Shown here: piece after piece, positions 1 through 10,097 of the stretch
Position numbering within the stretch: the first letter of the stretch is position 1
How the letters are laid out: each line of letters starts with the position of its first letter
From: Finegoldia magna ATCC 53516
GTDB taxonomy: Bacteria; Bacillota; Clostridia; Tissierellales; Peptoniphilaceae
Direction of reading: 5' to 3'
Assembly: GCF_000159695.1 (NCBI RefSeq)
Contig: NZ_CM000955.1
Coordinates: forward strand, 1,714,524 to 1,778,523
DNA: 64,000 nucleotides
Translations under genes and position numbers: made by a program
The notes under the pieces: model-generated
What the model saw: the letters and a program-made list of their open reading frames with translations, nothing else
Databases searched by the model: none
Told to the model about the DNA's origin: nothing

Positions 1-166
1 CCATCATTATATCTACCAAAAATAAATCTATTTTATTCTTTTCCATTAATTCTAATGCATCGTAACCATTATAAGCCTTCAACACATTGTAATTATCTGT
101 TTTCAAATATATTTCTATGGCTTTTACTATGTCTTTTTCGTCGTCGACAACCATAATATTGTACAT
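1..166 (-). CDS. Response regulator, receiver domain (5' end only, runs off the window)
   Basis: The minus strand reads MYNIMVVDDEKDIVKAIEIY and continues with a typical CheY-like receiver fold. The acidic pair DDE follows strand beta1, and the phospho-acceptor region LVDIMM lies at the window edge. The start ATG has a good Shine-Dalgarno site (AAGGTGA) six bases upstream. The output domain is outside the window, so the family (OmpR, LytR or other) cannot be told. It lies downstream of uvrA on the same strand, separated by a hairpin that contains a -10-like sequence, and so probably has its own promoter. Confidence 0.85.
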   Translation of the reverse strand, partial: MYNIMVVDDEKDIVKAIEIYLKTDNYNVLKAYNGYDALELMEKNKIDLFLVDIMM

Positions 167-170
167 AAAA

Positions 171-217
171 AATCACCTTCTTAACTTTTATTATACACTA
201 AAAATCAGAAGGTGATT
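171..217 (-). terminator. Terminator-like hairpin downstream of uvrA with a -10 box in its loop
   Basis: An 11-bp perfect inverted repeat (AATCACCTTCT at 171-181, AGAAGGTGATT at 207-217) is followed on the minus strand by T residues, as in an intrinsic terminator for uvrA. The 25-nt loop holds TATAAT. The distal arm contains AAGGTGA, which is also the ribosome site of the response regulator gene. A transcript coming from uvrA would therefore hide that ribosome site in the stem, while one started in the loop would leave it free. The geometry is seen directly; the regulatory reading is inference. Confidence 0.6.
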
Positions 218-228
218 ATTACAAAAAT

Positions 229-3048
229 TTAACGATTCAATTTTGGAACCAAATATTGCCCAGTATATGAATTTTTCTTACTAATTAATTTTTCAGGAGT
301 TCCTTGGAAGATAACTTGTCCTCCACCATTTCCTCCTTCAGGTCCCAAATCGATAATATAATCCGCGACCTTAATAACATCAAGATTGTGTTCAATAACA
401 ATAACGGTATTCCCTTGATCCACAAGTCTTTGCAAGACTTCAATTAATTTATCAATATCTGCTGAATGAAGACCCGTAGTTGGTTCATCCAAAATATATA
501 CAGTTTTTCCTGTACTTTTTTTAGATAATTCACTGGCAAGTTTTACTCTTTGCGCTTCTCCACCGGATAATTCAGTTGAAGATTGTCCTAATTTAATATA
601 TCCCAAACCTACATCTTGTAAAGTTTGCAATTTATTTTTAATTGGCGGAAAATTTCTAAAAAATTCTAACGCTTCATCAATTGTCATATCCAAAACATCG
701 GCGATGTTTTTGCCTTTGTATTTTACTTGCAAAGTTTCTCTGTTATATCTTTTTCCTTTACAAACGTCACATGGAACATAAACGTCTGGTAAAAAGTGCA
801 TTTCTACCTTTATAGTTCCATCGCCCTTACAAGCTTCACACCTTCCACCCTTTACGTTAAATGAAAATCTTCCTTTTTGATATCCTCTCATGTTTGCTTC
901 AGGAGTCGATGCAAACAAATCTCTTATCAAATCAAATACTTTTGTATAAGTCGCTGGATTACTTCGTGGCGTTCTACCAATCGGAGATTGATCTATTTGT
1001 ACAACTTTATCCAAATTTTCAATTCCAGTGGCTGATTTGAATTTACCATTCTTCATCTTCGCATTATTCAAATCTCTGGCTAATTTCTTGTAGACAATTT
1101 CGTTGACCAATGAAGATTTGCCAGATCCTGAAACTCCTGTAACACAGTTGAAGCATGAAAGTGCAAATTTCGCATTTATATTCTTTAGGTTATTTTCTTT
1201 GCAACCTTTAAATTCTAAATATCCATTTGGTTTTCGTCTTTGTTCCGGAACAGGAATTGCCAATTCGCCAGACAAATACTTCCCTGTAATGGATCTTTTT
1301 TCTTTTATAATATCATCAATAGTTCCACAAGCTACGATTTCGCCTCCATGAACACCAGCCCCCGGTCCGATGTCAACAAGATAATCGCATTCTTTCATCG
1401 TATCTTCATCGTGTTCAACCACTACCAAAGTATTTCCAATATCCGTTAAGTTTCTAAGCGCTTTAATCAATTTATCATTGTCTCTTTGGTGAAGGCCAAT
1501 TGAAGGCTCATCTAATACATAGACAACGCCGACCAATGCAGATCCAATTTGTGTTGCCAATCTAATTCTCTGAGATTCTCCACCAGATAAAGTAGAAGCA
1601 GATCTATCCAAAGTCAAATAATCAAGCCCAACATCATTCAAAAATTGAAGTCTACTTATAATTTCCTTCAATATTTCGTCTCCAATAAATTTCTTGGACT
1701 CTTCCAATTCCAAATCTTTGAACCATTGAAGAGAATCTTTTACAGGCATTTGGCAAATTTCGTAAATATTTTTTTCATTTATGCGAACTGACAAATACTC
1801 ATCTTTTAATCTAGCTCCATGACAATAATCGCATTCAACGTCAGTCATATACTCACCAATTTTTTGATGCATAGAATCTGTCGTACTTCTATTGTATCTT
1901 TCTTCTAAGTTTTTCAAAACTCCTTCAAATTTACCGTTGAATTTTTTTCGTCCAGAAAAATGGCTATCAAAAATAAATGAGAGATTTTTCTTAGATCCAT
2001 TTAAAATTTCATTTATCATTTTCTTTGGAGCTTCTTTTATTGGTTTGTCCAATGGAAAATCATAAGAATCAGCAATTGCCTTTATTATTTCAAAATAATA
2101 TCCACCTGGTTTCGAAGATTGATAAGGATCTATTGCACCTTGTAAAATAGATAATTCTTTATTAGGAATGACCAAATCTTCATCAACCTTTTTATGAAAA
2201 CCAAGTCCATTACAATGCGGACACATCCCAAATGGATTATTGAAAGAAAAATCTCTTGGCTCTAATTCTTGGTAAGAAATATGTCCATCTGGACAACTCA
2301 TTGATGTACTGTAGGAAATTACATCTTTGCCAATAACATCAACTTTTACATTATTTTCAGATAATCTCAGAGCAGTTTCTATAGAATCTGTTAGCCTTGA
2401 ATCAATTCCTTCTTTAATTATAATTCTGTCGACAATTACATCAATATCGTGTTTTTTGTTTTTATCAAGTTCTATTTCCTCAGCTAATTCAACTTGCTCA
2501 CCATCTACAATTGCTCTTATGAAACCATCTTTTCTCAAATTTTGAAGAAGTTTTTTAAATTCACCCTTTTTGCCTTTTACTACAGGACTTAAAATTTGAA
2601 TTCTGGAACGTTCCTCTAATTCTTTCACACTATCTACAATTTGGTCGACAGTTTGGCTAACAATTTCTTTCCCGCAAACAGGACAATAAGCAGTTCCAAC
2701 TCTTGCGAAAAGTAGTCTAAAATAATCGTATATTTCTGTAACAGTTCCCACTGTTGAACGTGGGTTGTTGTTAGTTGTTTTTTGGTCTATAGATATCGAA
2801 GGCGACAATCCTTCAATGTATTCTACATCTGGTTTATCCATTTGCCCTAAAAATTGGCGTGCGTAAGAACTCAAAGATTCTACATATCTTCGTTGCCCTT
2901 CCGCATATATAGTGTCAAATGCCAAAGAAGATTTACCTGACCCACTCAATCCAGTAAACACGACCATTTTATTCCTAGGAATGGTAAGGTCCACATTTTT
3001 TAGATTATTCTCCTTAGCACCTTTTATAACAATTTTATCTTTGCTCAT
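229..3048 (-). CDS. uvrA: UvrA, excinuclease ABC subunit A
   Basis: This is the ATP-dependent damage-recognition subunit of nucleotide excision repair, which loads UvrB at lesions. The protein has 939 residues, the normal length. It has two ABC ATPase modules: P-loops [12 protein letters not shown] near residue 33 and [13 protein letters not shown] near 640, with signatures [12 protein letters not shown] and [12 protein letters not shown]. Zinc-finger cysteine pairs are visible ([13 protein letters not shown] with [17 protein letters not shown] with CDVCKGKR). The start has an AAGGAG site. It lies 9 bp after uvrB on the same strand, so the two form a uvrBA operon, probably SOS-controlled from upstream of uvrB. 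Confidence 0.98.
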   Translation of the reverse strand: MSKDKIVIKGAKENNLKNVDLTIPRNKMVVFTGLSGSGKSSLAFDTIYAEGQRRYVESLSSYARQFLGQMDKPDVEYIEGLSPSISIDQKTTNNNPRSTVGTVTEIYDYFRLLFARVGTAYCPVCGKEIVSQTVDQIVDSVKELEERSRIQILSPVVKGKKGEFKKLLQNLRKDGFIRAIVDGEQVELAEEIELDKNKKHDIDVIVDRIIIKEGIDSRLTDSIETALRLSENNVKVDVIGKDVISYSTSMSCPDGHISYQELEPRDFSFNNPFGMCPHCNGLGFHKKVDEDLVIPNKELSILQGAIDPYQSSKPGGYYFEIIKAIADSYDFPLDKPIKEAPKKMINEILNGSKKNLSFIFDSHFSGRKKFNGKFEGVLKNLEERYNRSTTDSMHQKIGEYMTDVECDYCHGARLKDEYLSVRINEKNIYEICQMPVKDSLQWFKDLELEESKKFIGDEILKEIISRLQFLNDVGLDYLTLDRSASTLSGGESQRIRLATQIGSALVGVVYVLDEPSIGLHQRDNDKLIKALRNLTDIGNTLVVVEHDEDTMKECDYLVDIGPGAGVHGGEIVACGTIDDIIKEKRSITGKYLSGELAIPVPEQRRKPNGYLEFKGCKENNLKNINAKFALSCFNCVTGVSGSGKSSLVNEIVYKKLARDLNNAKMKNGKFKSATGIENLDKVVQIDQSPIGRTPRSNPATYTKVFDLIRDLFASTPEANMRGYQKGRFSFNVKGGRCEACKGDGTIKVEMHFLPDVYVPCDVCKGKRYNRETLQVKYKGKNIADVLDMTIDEALEFFRNFPPIKNKLQTLQDVGLGYIKLGQSSTELSGGEAQRVKLASELSKKSTGKTVYILDEPTTGLHSADIDKLIEVLQRLVDQGNTVIVIEHNLDVIKVADYIIDLGPEGGNGGGQVIFQGTPEKLISKKNSYTGQYLVPKLNR

Positions 3049-3057
3049 TTTGCTCCT

Positions 3058-5028
3058 TTAGTAAGTGTTTTTCAAATTCCTGATTTGATCTCTAAGTGTA
3101 GCAGCTCTCTCGAAATCCAATTCTTCTGCAGCTTTTAACATTTCTGTGTTCAAATTTTCAATAATAACTTCTATTTCGTCCTTTGAAAATTCCGTAACTT
3201 TATTAACATCATAACTTTCATTTTCTTCTGCCACGAAAGTATTTTGGATTCTTTTTCTAACAGATTTATTAATAGTAGTTGGAATAATGTTGTGTTCTTC
3301 GTTGTATTCTTTTTGTATTTCTCTACGCCTATTAGTTTCTGTGATAGCCACATCCATCGACCTAGTAATCGTATCACCGTACATAATAACGTGACCATTT
3401 GAGTTTCTAGCAGCTCTACCAATAGTTTGTATAAGAGAAGTCTCTGAACGTAGGAAACCTTCCTTATCAGCATCCAAAATCGCAATCAAAGAAACTTCTG
3501 GTAAATCCAATCCCTCTCTCAAAAGGTTGATACCAACAAGTACATCGTATTTTCCTTCTCTCAAATCTCTGATTATTTCCATTCTTTCAATCGTATCAAT
3601 ATCTGAATGCAAATATGTTACTTTTATATCCAAATCTTCAAGATATCGTGTCAAATCTTCACTCATTTTTTTAGTAAGAGTTGTGATCAGAACACGTTCA
3701 CCTTTTTCAATAGTTTTATTGATTTCACTAACCAAATCGTCGATTTGTCCCTTTGTAGGACGAACTTCAATTTTTGGATCTAATAATCCTGTAGGTCTGA
3801 TAATTTGTTCAACTACTTCATTAGTTTTTGCTTTTTCATATTTTCCTGGAGTTGCTGACACATAAATTACTTGATTCATCATCGATTCAAATTCATTAAA
3901 TCTCAAAGGACGATTGTCCAATGCAGAAGGCAATCTGAAACCATAATCAACCAAGCTAGTTTTTCTGGACCTATCTCCCTCATACATTCCTCCGATTTGT
4001 GGAACAGTAACGTGTGATTCGTCAATCATTGTCACGAAATCTTTTGGGAAATAATCGATAAGAGTGTAAGGTCTGCTTCCAGGCTTTCTCTGGGACATAT
4101 GTCTTGAATAGTTTTCTATTCCAGTACAAAATCCCATTTCTTTTAACATTTCTATATCGTATCTCGTTCTTTGCTCTAATCTTTGAGCTTCCAACAATTT
4201 ATTGTGATCTTTAAAGTATTTTGATCTATCTTCTAATTCTTCTTCAATAGTTACGATAGCTTTTTCGACTTTTTTCTGAGTCGTTGCATAGTGACTTGCA
4301 GGATAAATGGCAACGTGATTTCTTTCTCCGACGATTTCTCCAGTCAAAGCATCAATTTCAGTAATTCTATCTATTTCGTCGCCAAAAAATTCTATCCTTA
4401 CGCTTTTTTCTCCACTAGATGCTGGGAAAATATCCAAGCTATCTCCTCTTACTCTGAAAGTTCCTCTGGTGAAATTAATGTCATTTCTAACGTATTGAAT
4501 GTCGATTAATTTTTTCATAACTTCAGTTCTATCTTTTTCCATTCCTGGACGCAAAGATATAACCAAATTTTCATAATCAATAGGATCACCCAAGCCGTAA
4601 ATACAAGATACAGAAGAAACTATAATTACATCTCTTCTTTCGAATAAACTCATCGTAGCACTGTGGCGAAGCTTGTCTAATTCCTCATTGATACTTGAAT
4701 CTTTTTCTATATAAGTGTCCGATTGAACAACGTATGCTTCTGGTTGATAATAATCGTAATACGAAACAAAAAATTCAACCGCATTTTCTGGGAAAAATTC
4801 CCTAAACTCACTAGCTAACTGATATGCCAAAGTTTTGTTGTGAGCTATAACCAAAGTCGGTCTTTGAACTTTTTGAATAATATTAGCCATAGTAAAAGTT
4901 TTACCTGAACCAGTAACTCCTTTTAAAATTTGATGATTTTTTCCATTTTCCAAACCATTTGCAAGTTTATCAATCGCTTGTGGTTGATCACCTGTTGGCT
5001 TGAATTTTGAATGTAATTTAAATTCCAT
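3058..5028 (-). CDS. uvrB: UvrB, excinuclease ABC subunit B
   Basis: UvrB is the helicase-like subunit that verifies DNA damage and recruits UvrC. The protein has 656 residues, the full family length. The Walker A motif [13 protein letters not shown] lies near residue 40. It is followed by the beta-hairpin region with the conserved tyrosines ([11 protein letters not shown]), a DEAD-like box (DESHVT), helicase motif VI (QTIGRAARN), and a C-terminal UVR domain ([15 protein letters not shown]) that binds UvrC. The ATG is preceded by AAGGGGTGAG. It is the first gene of the uvrBA operon, downstream of a promoter with an overlapping LexA-type box. Confidence 0.98.
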   Translation of the reverse strand: MEFKLHSKFKPTGDQPQAIDKLANGLENGKNHQILKGVTGSGKTFTMANIIQKVQRPTLVIAHNKTLAYQLASEFREFFPENAVEFFVSYYDYYQPEAYVVQSDTYIEKDSSINEELDKLRHSATMSLFERRDVIIVSSVSCIYGLGDPIDYENLVISLRPGMEKDRTEVMKKLIDIQYVRNDINFTRGTFRVRGDSLDIFPASSGEKSVRIEFFGDEIDRITEIDALTGEIVGERNHVAIYPASHYATTQKKVEKAIVTIEEELEDRSKYFKDHNKLLEAQRLEQRTRYDIEMLKEMGFCTGIENYSRHMSQRKPGSRPYTLIDYFPKDFVTMIDESHVTVPQIGGMYEGDRSRKTSLVDYGFRLPSALDNRPLRFNEFESMMNQVIYVSATPGKYEKAKTNEVVEQIIRPTGLLDPKIEVRPTKGQIDDLVSEINKTIEKGERVLITTLTKKMSEDLTRYLEDLDIKVTYLHSDIDTIERMEIIRDLREGKYDVLVGINLLREGLDLPEVSLIAILDADKEGFLRSETSLIQTIGRAARNSNGHVIMYGDTITRSMDVAITETNRRREIQKEYNEEHNIIPTTINKSVRKRIQNTFVAEENESYDVNKVTEFSKDEIEVIIENLNTEMLKAAEELDFERAATLRDQIRNLKNTY

Positions 5029-5040
5029 AACTCACCCCTT

Positions 5041-5090
5041 GAACATATGTTTTACTTTAACATTATATATCATCTGTCTGTTTAATTCAA
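5041..5090 (-). promoter_or_regulatory. uvrB promoter with LexA/DinR-type SOS box
   Basis: On the minus strand a TTGAAT -35 (5090-5085) and TATAAT -10 (5067-5062) are separated by 17 bp. Just downstream, GAACATATGTTT (5041-5052) matches the core of the Gram-positive SOS box (CGAAC-N4-GTTYC type). A repressor bound here would sit between the -10 and the uvrB ribosome site. SOS control of uvrBA is well established in Firmicutes; binding at this site is inferred. Confidence 0.75.
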
Positions 5091-5146
5091 TAAACAATAA
5101 TTCGCATTGATTTTTAAAAAATTTCAAAAAATAAAAATCTTTCAAT

Positions 5147-5172
5147 TAAAAAACTAGGCTCACAGAGCCTAG
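5147..5172 (-). terminator. Intrinsic terminator of the symporter gene
   Basis: The minus strand forms CTAGGCTC-TGT-GAGCCTAG, an 8-bp perfect stem with a 3-nt loop, followed by six T residues. It starts 12 bp after the symporter stop codon and lies upstream of the uvrB promoter. Confidence 0.9.
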
Positions 5173-5183
5173 CCAAAATTTTT

Positions 5184-6434
5184 TTATAAATCTTCTTCAT
5201 TTATTACTTTTTCATTGAAACCGTCTTTGTATTCATCGTTCTTTACAATATGTCTGTTGAATATTTTATCGATAGCTACAGAGATTGCAGTATCCCCAGA
5301 AATATTCGCAGCAGTTCCAAATGAATCTTGTGTCAAATAAAGTGTAATCAATAATGATGCAAGTTCACCTTCTGATGGAATTCCAACTACTGGCAAAAAT
5401 GGCAAAGCACTCATAACTGCTCCACCCGGAGCTCCTGGTGCGGCAACCATAGCTATTCCAAGAATTGCCATATATCTTAACATTAGTAAGTAAGAATGAT
5501 TCATTCCATACATTGTTAATATTGTAAAAGTACAAGCAGTAATTGTAATCATTGAACCTGGCATATGAACCGTAGCTCCCAGTGGAATTACAAAATCTCT
5601 GATACTTTTACTTACAGAGTTTTGTTTAGCACATTCCAAGTTGACTGGAATTGTTGCAACAGATGATTGCGTTCCTATAGCTGTCAAATATCCTTTGATT
5701 TGATTTTTGATAAGTTTTACAGGATTTTTCTTTGTGTAAATACCACTTATTACAAATAATACTGATACATATATTAAATGAAGTGCAATTACACATAAGA
5801 ATATCTTCCAGAAAATTGAAAGCACTGCAAATACAGATCCTGTGAATGCCATTTTTGAAAAATTACCAAAAATAAAGAAAGGTAATAACGGTACAATTGC
5901 AGTCGATAATACTTTTGTTATTATGTCATTAAATTCTCCAACTAATCCATAACAAAATTCACCTTTGCCTTGTTTCCTTAACCATGAAATTGCAATTCCC
6001 ATCATAAATGCAAAAATAATCGATGAAGTTACATCAAAAAATGGTTTGATTGGAACCTCAAAAAATGGATCCATTACTATTTTGGTTGAAGCTTGAATCT
6101 TAGAAACTTGATCTGGACTTATAAATGCTGGGAAAATATTTGAACTCATAACGTATGATAATGATCCACCAATTAATGTAGATGCATAAGCAATTACAAC
6201 CGTTACTAATAATAATTTTCCAGCTCCCTCTCCAAGATCAGCAATTCCTTTTGTTACAAAAGCGATAATCATAAGTGGAATAACAAAGTTTAGAAATGCT
6301 CCGAACATTGATGAGAATGTTACAGCAGTTTTTACGAACCATTGAGGCATATACAAACCAGCTAAAGTACCTAATCCGATCGCGATTAATAATTTTGGTA
6401 TTAATCCTAGTTTTTTCTTTTCAGTTTTACTCAT
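5184..6434 (-). CDS. Dicarboxylate/amino acid:cation symporter (DAACS family)
   Basis: This is a polytopic membrane protein of about 416 residues with the pattern of the glutamate/serine-type sodium symporters (GltP, SstT, DctA). It has a short basic N-terminus, about eight hydrophobic helices, and the conserved re-entrant region GTQSSVATIPVN-LECA with TVHMPGS and a late GDTAISVAIDK. It probably takes up an acidic or small neutral amino acid or a C4-dicarboxylate with sodium or protons; the substrate cannot be read from the sequence. A longer reading frame starts at a GTG that overlaps AAGGAG, so the ATG at 6434 (MSKTEKKK) is preferred. The gene is monocistronic, with its own promoter and terminator. 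Confidence 0.9.
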   Translation of the reverse strand: MSKTEKKKLGLIPKLLIAIGLGTLAGLYMPQWFVKTAVTFSSMFGAFLNFVIPLMIIAFVTKGIADLGEGAGKLLLVTVVIAYASTLIGGSLSYVMSSNIFPAFISPDQVSKIQASTKIVMDPFFEVPIKPFFDVTSSIIFAFMMGIAISWLRKQGKGEFCYGLVGEFNDIITKVLSTAIVPLLPFFIFGNFSKMAFTGSVFAVLSIFWKIFLCVIALHLIYVSVLFVISGIYTKKNPVKLIKNQIKGYLTAIGTQSSVATIPVNLECAKQNSVSKSIRDFVIPLGATVHMPGSMITITACTFTILTMYGMNHSYLLMLRYMAILGIAMVAAPGAPGGAVMSALPFLPVVGIPSEGELASLLITLYLTQDSFGTAANISGDTAISVAIDKIFNRHIVKNDEYKDGFNEKVINEEDL

Positions 6435-6468
6435 TTTCTCCATCACTCCTTATTTTATATTTCTATGT

Positions 6469-6528
6469 AAAATGCATATTGCATTTTTAAGCCCAAATAA
6501 TTTTACAATACTATTTGAAAAAGTGCAA
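6469..6528 (-). promoter_or_regulatory. Symporter promoter with downstream palindrome
   Basis: On the minus strand TTGCAC (6528-6523) and TAAAAT (6505-6500) are 17 bp apart. Twelve bases further, AAAATGCATATTGCATTTT (6469-6487) is a perfect 8-3-8 palindrome near the expected transcription start, a good place for a repressor operator. The binding protein is unknown. Confidence 0.6.
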
Positions 6529-6665
6529 GTATTTGATTAGATTTTTAACAAAATTATTTAAAGTTTTTTATATTCTTGGCGATATTTTATTTTGATGGAG
6601 TAAATCTAATTGTAAATGTCATAATAATTTATCTTGAAATTGTAAATAGCAAGTATTCTCAATAA

Positions 6666-6697
6666 TAAAAATGAGACTCTCACTTAATGAGTCCCAC
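6666..6697 (-). terminator. Probable terminator of the ABC transporter operon
   Basis: The minus strand has GGGACTCA, a short loop and TGAGAGTCTC, followed by ATTTTTATT. The stem has a two-base bulge. It lies directly after the ATPase stop codon at 6703. Confidence 0.6.
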
Positions 6698-6702
6698 ATA
6701 TA

Positions 6703-7551
6703 TTAAATTTCGAACAATTCCATGTATCTTTCTTGAGAAGATTTTGTTTTCTTGTCTATACTAAAAATTTCCACATCCAATTGAGATAAAATCTTCAAAA
6801 TTGATTTAATATTTTCATCTTTTAGAATAATCAAATTATTTTCGTATTCATATCCGTTATTCATCAAAGTTTTTCTGACAAATTCATCATTTGAAGTTGA
6901 AAGATTTAAATATTTCACAGATTCTAGTTTTTCTTCTAAGATTTTCTTATCCTTCAAAAACAAAATATCACGACTTATATCATCCAAATCATTCAACCCA
7001 TGACTTGATATAATAATTCCTACATCGTGTTTAGCAATGTCTTTCAAGAAATTCTTCGTTTTAATAACACTGGTTGGATCCAAACCATTTAGCGGTTCAT
7101 CTAACAAAACATAATCATTTCCTGGCAAGAATGACATTCCAAGCATCAACTTTTTCTTCATTCCCAGCGAATACTCTCCGACTCTTTTATTTACAAATCC
7201 TTCTATTTCAAATTTTTTGCAAATATTATTCACATCATCTGAATTTTTATTATATGCATTCTTGATTAATTCCAAGTAGTCTATCCCTTTCATATTGCCA
7301 TCAAGGATAGTTTCATCTCTGAAAAAAGTGAGTTTATTGAAGATTTTTTCATCACTGTATTGTTCATCATCAATCAAAATCTTCCCACCGTCTAATTTTA
7401 TAGAATTAGATATGCTGTTCATCAAAGTCGTTTTACCAGATCCATTTGGTCCAACTAATGCTTTTATTTTTCCTTTTTCGAGGTCAAAATTAACCTTATC
7501 TAATATAGTTTTGTCGCCGTATTTCTTTTCTAAATCAATAACTTGTAACAT
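6703..7551 (-). CDS. ABC transporter ATP-binding protein
   Basis: A 282-residue ATPase of the ABC-2 exporter type. The Walker A GPNGSGKTT lies near residue 35, the signature YSLGMKKKL replaces the usual LSGGQ, the Walker B is YVLLDEPLNGLD, and an H-loop is present (ISSHGLNDL). The C-terminal 80 residues are a small accessory domain common in this subfamily. The ATG follows the permease stop codon with no gap, so the two subunits are translationally coupled. The substrate is unknown; drug, lantibiotic or lipid export are usual roles for such pairs. Confidence 0.92.
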   Translation of the reverse strand: MLQVIDLEKKYGDKTILDKVNFDLEKGKIKALVGPNGSGKTTLMNSISNSIKLDGGKILIDDEQYSDEKIFNKLTFFRDETILDGNMKGIDYLELIKNAYNKNSDDVNNICKKFEIEGFVNKRVGEYSLGMKKKLMLGMSFLPGNDYVLLDEPLNGLDPTSVIKTKNFLKDIAKHDVGIIISSHGLNDLDDISRDILFLKDKKILEEKLESVKYLNLSTSNDEFVRKTLMNNGYEYENNLIILKDENIKSILKILSQLDVEIFSIDKKTKSSQERYMELFEI

Positions 7552-9975
7552 TTATTTCCTCTTTTCTTGAAATTTCTTCTTGCCAATAAAATACAATACT
7601 ATAGTCCACAAAATAACTGAAATCACTCCAAACGTGAAATTCAAATAGCCATTTTGTTGATGAAATGACACAAATCCATTCGCCACAGCCGAACTATCAA
7701 TATAAGATAATGGCAAAAAAGCAGGAACAATTTTCACGATATACGGTAATCCTATTGATAGAATCACAATCAACGCAATAATCAAATTGGACATTTTATT
7801 GTCTATGAATAGTTTTGTAATGTTTATCATCATTAATATACAAGCACACACTAGTATAGACAATATCACACTCTTGATGATAAATTCCCTGTATCTCATA
7901 ATTTCTGCGCTGAACATTATATTCGATATCCTCATTGTTGGAAGTGATGAATTACCAATTCCACCAATTATTGTTCCAATTGCAAATATAATTGCCAAAA
8001 CAATCAAGAATCCTATTATCGTGCTGAAAATACTTGATAATACATTTCGTCTAAAAATAGAATTTTTGTTAATTGGTGTTAGTTTTTGTATTTCTATAAT
8101 TTTCTTGTTTCTAGATAACAAACTTCCAAATAAACAGGCAGATAATAATGTCACAATCACATTGAATTTTGTGTAGAATAAATCGTACAGCAAATTAATC
8201 CCAGATATTCCCTCACTACTTCCATTAAACAAATAAGAAAATATTCTGTCTTTTATTTTCAAATACTTAACTCCATCTTCTGGATTGTAATCCACATTAT
8301 ATATTCCATCGTATAATCTACTAGAAGGAGTCGCCTTCATATTCTTTAATATTTCAAGCTTATCGTACATATATCGTTTTGTGTACATACTCAATGAATC
8401 GCTCTTATCCATATATCCACTACTTTGATCAAACCACAAATCTACAGATGTGAATTTGTCTTGATAAAATTTGTAAAATTTATCAGAATCTTTTTCTCTA
8501 TTGATGTACACTCTGTATTCTTTGATTCCGCCTTCAAATTCTTTTTCGAAATTTTCAAGATTTTGATTAATTTCCGACTCTGTCAAATAAGGATCATTTA
8601 AAATCTTCGCCTTATATGATTCTCCAAAAGCTAAGTAATTCTTGTAAACTTGCTCTTCTTCCTCGCGTAATTTATTGTATTTTTCAGTTTTAAAACCTGT
8701 AAATAACGAAAACAATCCAACTGAAACCACAATAAACACAACCATTTGCTTGGAAATGATATTAGTTAACACTAATCCCTTTACACTAGTTGTATCAACT
8801 TTTCTGTAGGATACTTTTTCTTTTTTCGCTCTATCTTTGACACTGAAACAGCAAACTAAAAGAATTATATCTATCAATAATAAGCACACTATTTGCATCC
8901 AAGAAAAATATTTGGTTATGAATAGTGGATTGAATCTGTGATTAAACAATAACAAATCACCAACAAAACCACCTACAACGAATATTGAGAACATAAGCTC
9001 CATAATTTTTGATGTGAAAATTTTCTTAACTAATGATAATATCCCAAATACAAAAGTCGAAGATAAAATCAAAGTTATAATTCCTCTCAACAAGATTTCA
9101 TAAGGTTTCAAATACTCCAACTTCACAAATCCTAAGTTCTGTTTTTCAGTTAAGAATTTGTATCGTTCAAGTACTGATATATGGAAATAATCAAATTTAC
9201 CAAATCCATCCAAAAATACTGTGCTAATTAACAATAGGAATAATAAAACTGAGACAATATACACAACGTAAATTAATAGACTCATAAGAAATCTATTCTT
9301 CGTAATTGAAATATTCTTGAATGGTAACTTCTTCAACACTTCGTCATTTTCCAAGGATATCATTAGAAATATTGCTAAAAAAGCTGCCGGAACTACTCCG
9401 AATATAATAGACGATTGCTTAGAAATAATTGCCGCAAAATTCAATTGTTTATATTCATTGATAATTCCATTTGTTTTTGTTGAATTATCAGCATTCCTGT
9501 GTTTAATAAAATTAATGTAATCCTCATCTACTTTTATTTTTTTGTATTCAGTGTGAGAATCCAATTCATCTAAAAGTTCTAAAACGTTTTTTTCGTGAGT
9601 GTAGATTGATTTAGCATCGTATTTTCTGCTATATTCACCAAATGATGATTTATTCGTATTTGTCGACATAAAATTATCTATCTCGTACAAATTATCGGAT
9701 AATTTTCCATAATATTTTAATTCTGTATCATATATTTTTTCATTTTCTTCGACGCTTAACTTTGGATTTAATTTTTTGCCACTTCGTTTGTTTTTCAAAA
9801 AATACGCAATCAAACTATCCGTGCTGGATTCCATTTCTTTTATTCTATCCAACTCAAAATATGTTGACTTTTGCATTTGTAAAAATATAGTCGCAAAGCA
9901 CATTATTAACGACAATAATATCACGAAAAAATATGTTTTATTTCTGATTAGTTTTTTATGTAAATATTTTAGCAT
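7552..9975 (-). CDS. Large ABC transporter permease (807 aa)
   Basis: A membrane protein of 807 residues that looks like two related permease halves. Each half has an N-terminal helix, a long soluble segment with many charged residues, and a block of four to six hydrophobic helices. Helices lie at about residues 13-30 and 180-410, then about 418-435, with the last block from about residue 600 to the end. The start has AGGAGG. It is cotranscribed with the ATPase that follows directly. An IS3-family element lies only 67 bp upstream of the start. A TATAAT remains between them, but no convincing -35 is left, so the insertion may have changed expression. No specific family name is claimed. Confidence 0.8.
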   Translation of the reverse strand: MLKYLHKKLIRNKTYFFVILLSLIMCFATIFLQMQKSTYFELDRIKEMESSTDSLIAYFLKNKRSGKKLNPKLSVEENEKIYDTELKYYGKLSDNLYEIDNFMSTNTNKSSFGEYSRKYDAKSIYTHEKNVLELLDELDSHTEYKKIKVDEDYINFIKHRNADNSTKTNGIINEYKQLNFAAIISKQSSIIFGVVPAAFLAIFLMISLENDEVLKKLPFKNISITKNRFLMSLLIYVVYIVSVLLFLLLISTVFLDGFGKFDYFHISVLERYKFLTEKQNLGFVKLEYLKPYEILLRGIITLILSSTFVFGILSLVKKIFTSKIMELMFSIFVVGGFVGDLLLFNHRFNPLFITKYFSWMQIVCLLLIDIILLVCCFSVKDRAKKEKVSYRKVDTTSVKGLVLTNIISKQMVVFIVVSVGLFSLFTGFKTEKYNKLREEEEQVYKNYLAFGESYKAKILNDPYLTESEINQNLENFEKEFEGGIKEYRVYINREKDSDKFYKFYQDKFTSVDLWFDQSSGYMDKSDSLSMYTKRYMYDKLEILKNMKATPSSRLYDGIYNVDYNPEDGVKYLKIKDRIFSYLFNGSSEGISGINLLYDLFYTKFNVIVTLLSACLFGSLLSRNKKIIEIQKLTPINKNSIFRRNVLSSIFSTIIGFLIVLAIIFAIGTIIGGIGNSSLPTMRISNIMFSAEIMRYREFIIKSVILSILVCACILMMINITKLFIDNKMSNLIIALIVILSIGLPYIVKIVPAFLPLSYIDSSAVANGFVSFHQQNGYLNFTFGVISVILWTIVLYFIGKKKFQEKRK

Positions 9976-10097
9976 TGTTTCCTCCTGCGATAACTTTATA
10001 TATTACAAATATTATACCCAAATTTCAAAAAAAAAAGAAAATCGATGATTTTTGAGCTGAACCCCAAAATCCGGAATACGGATGGAGGGGTTTTTGT

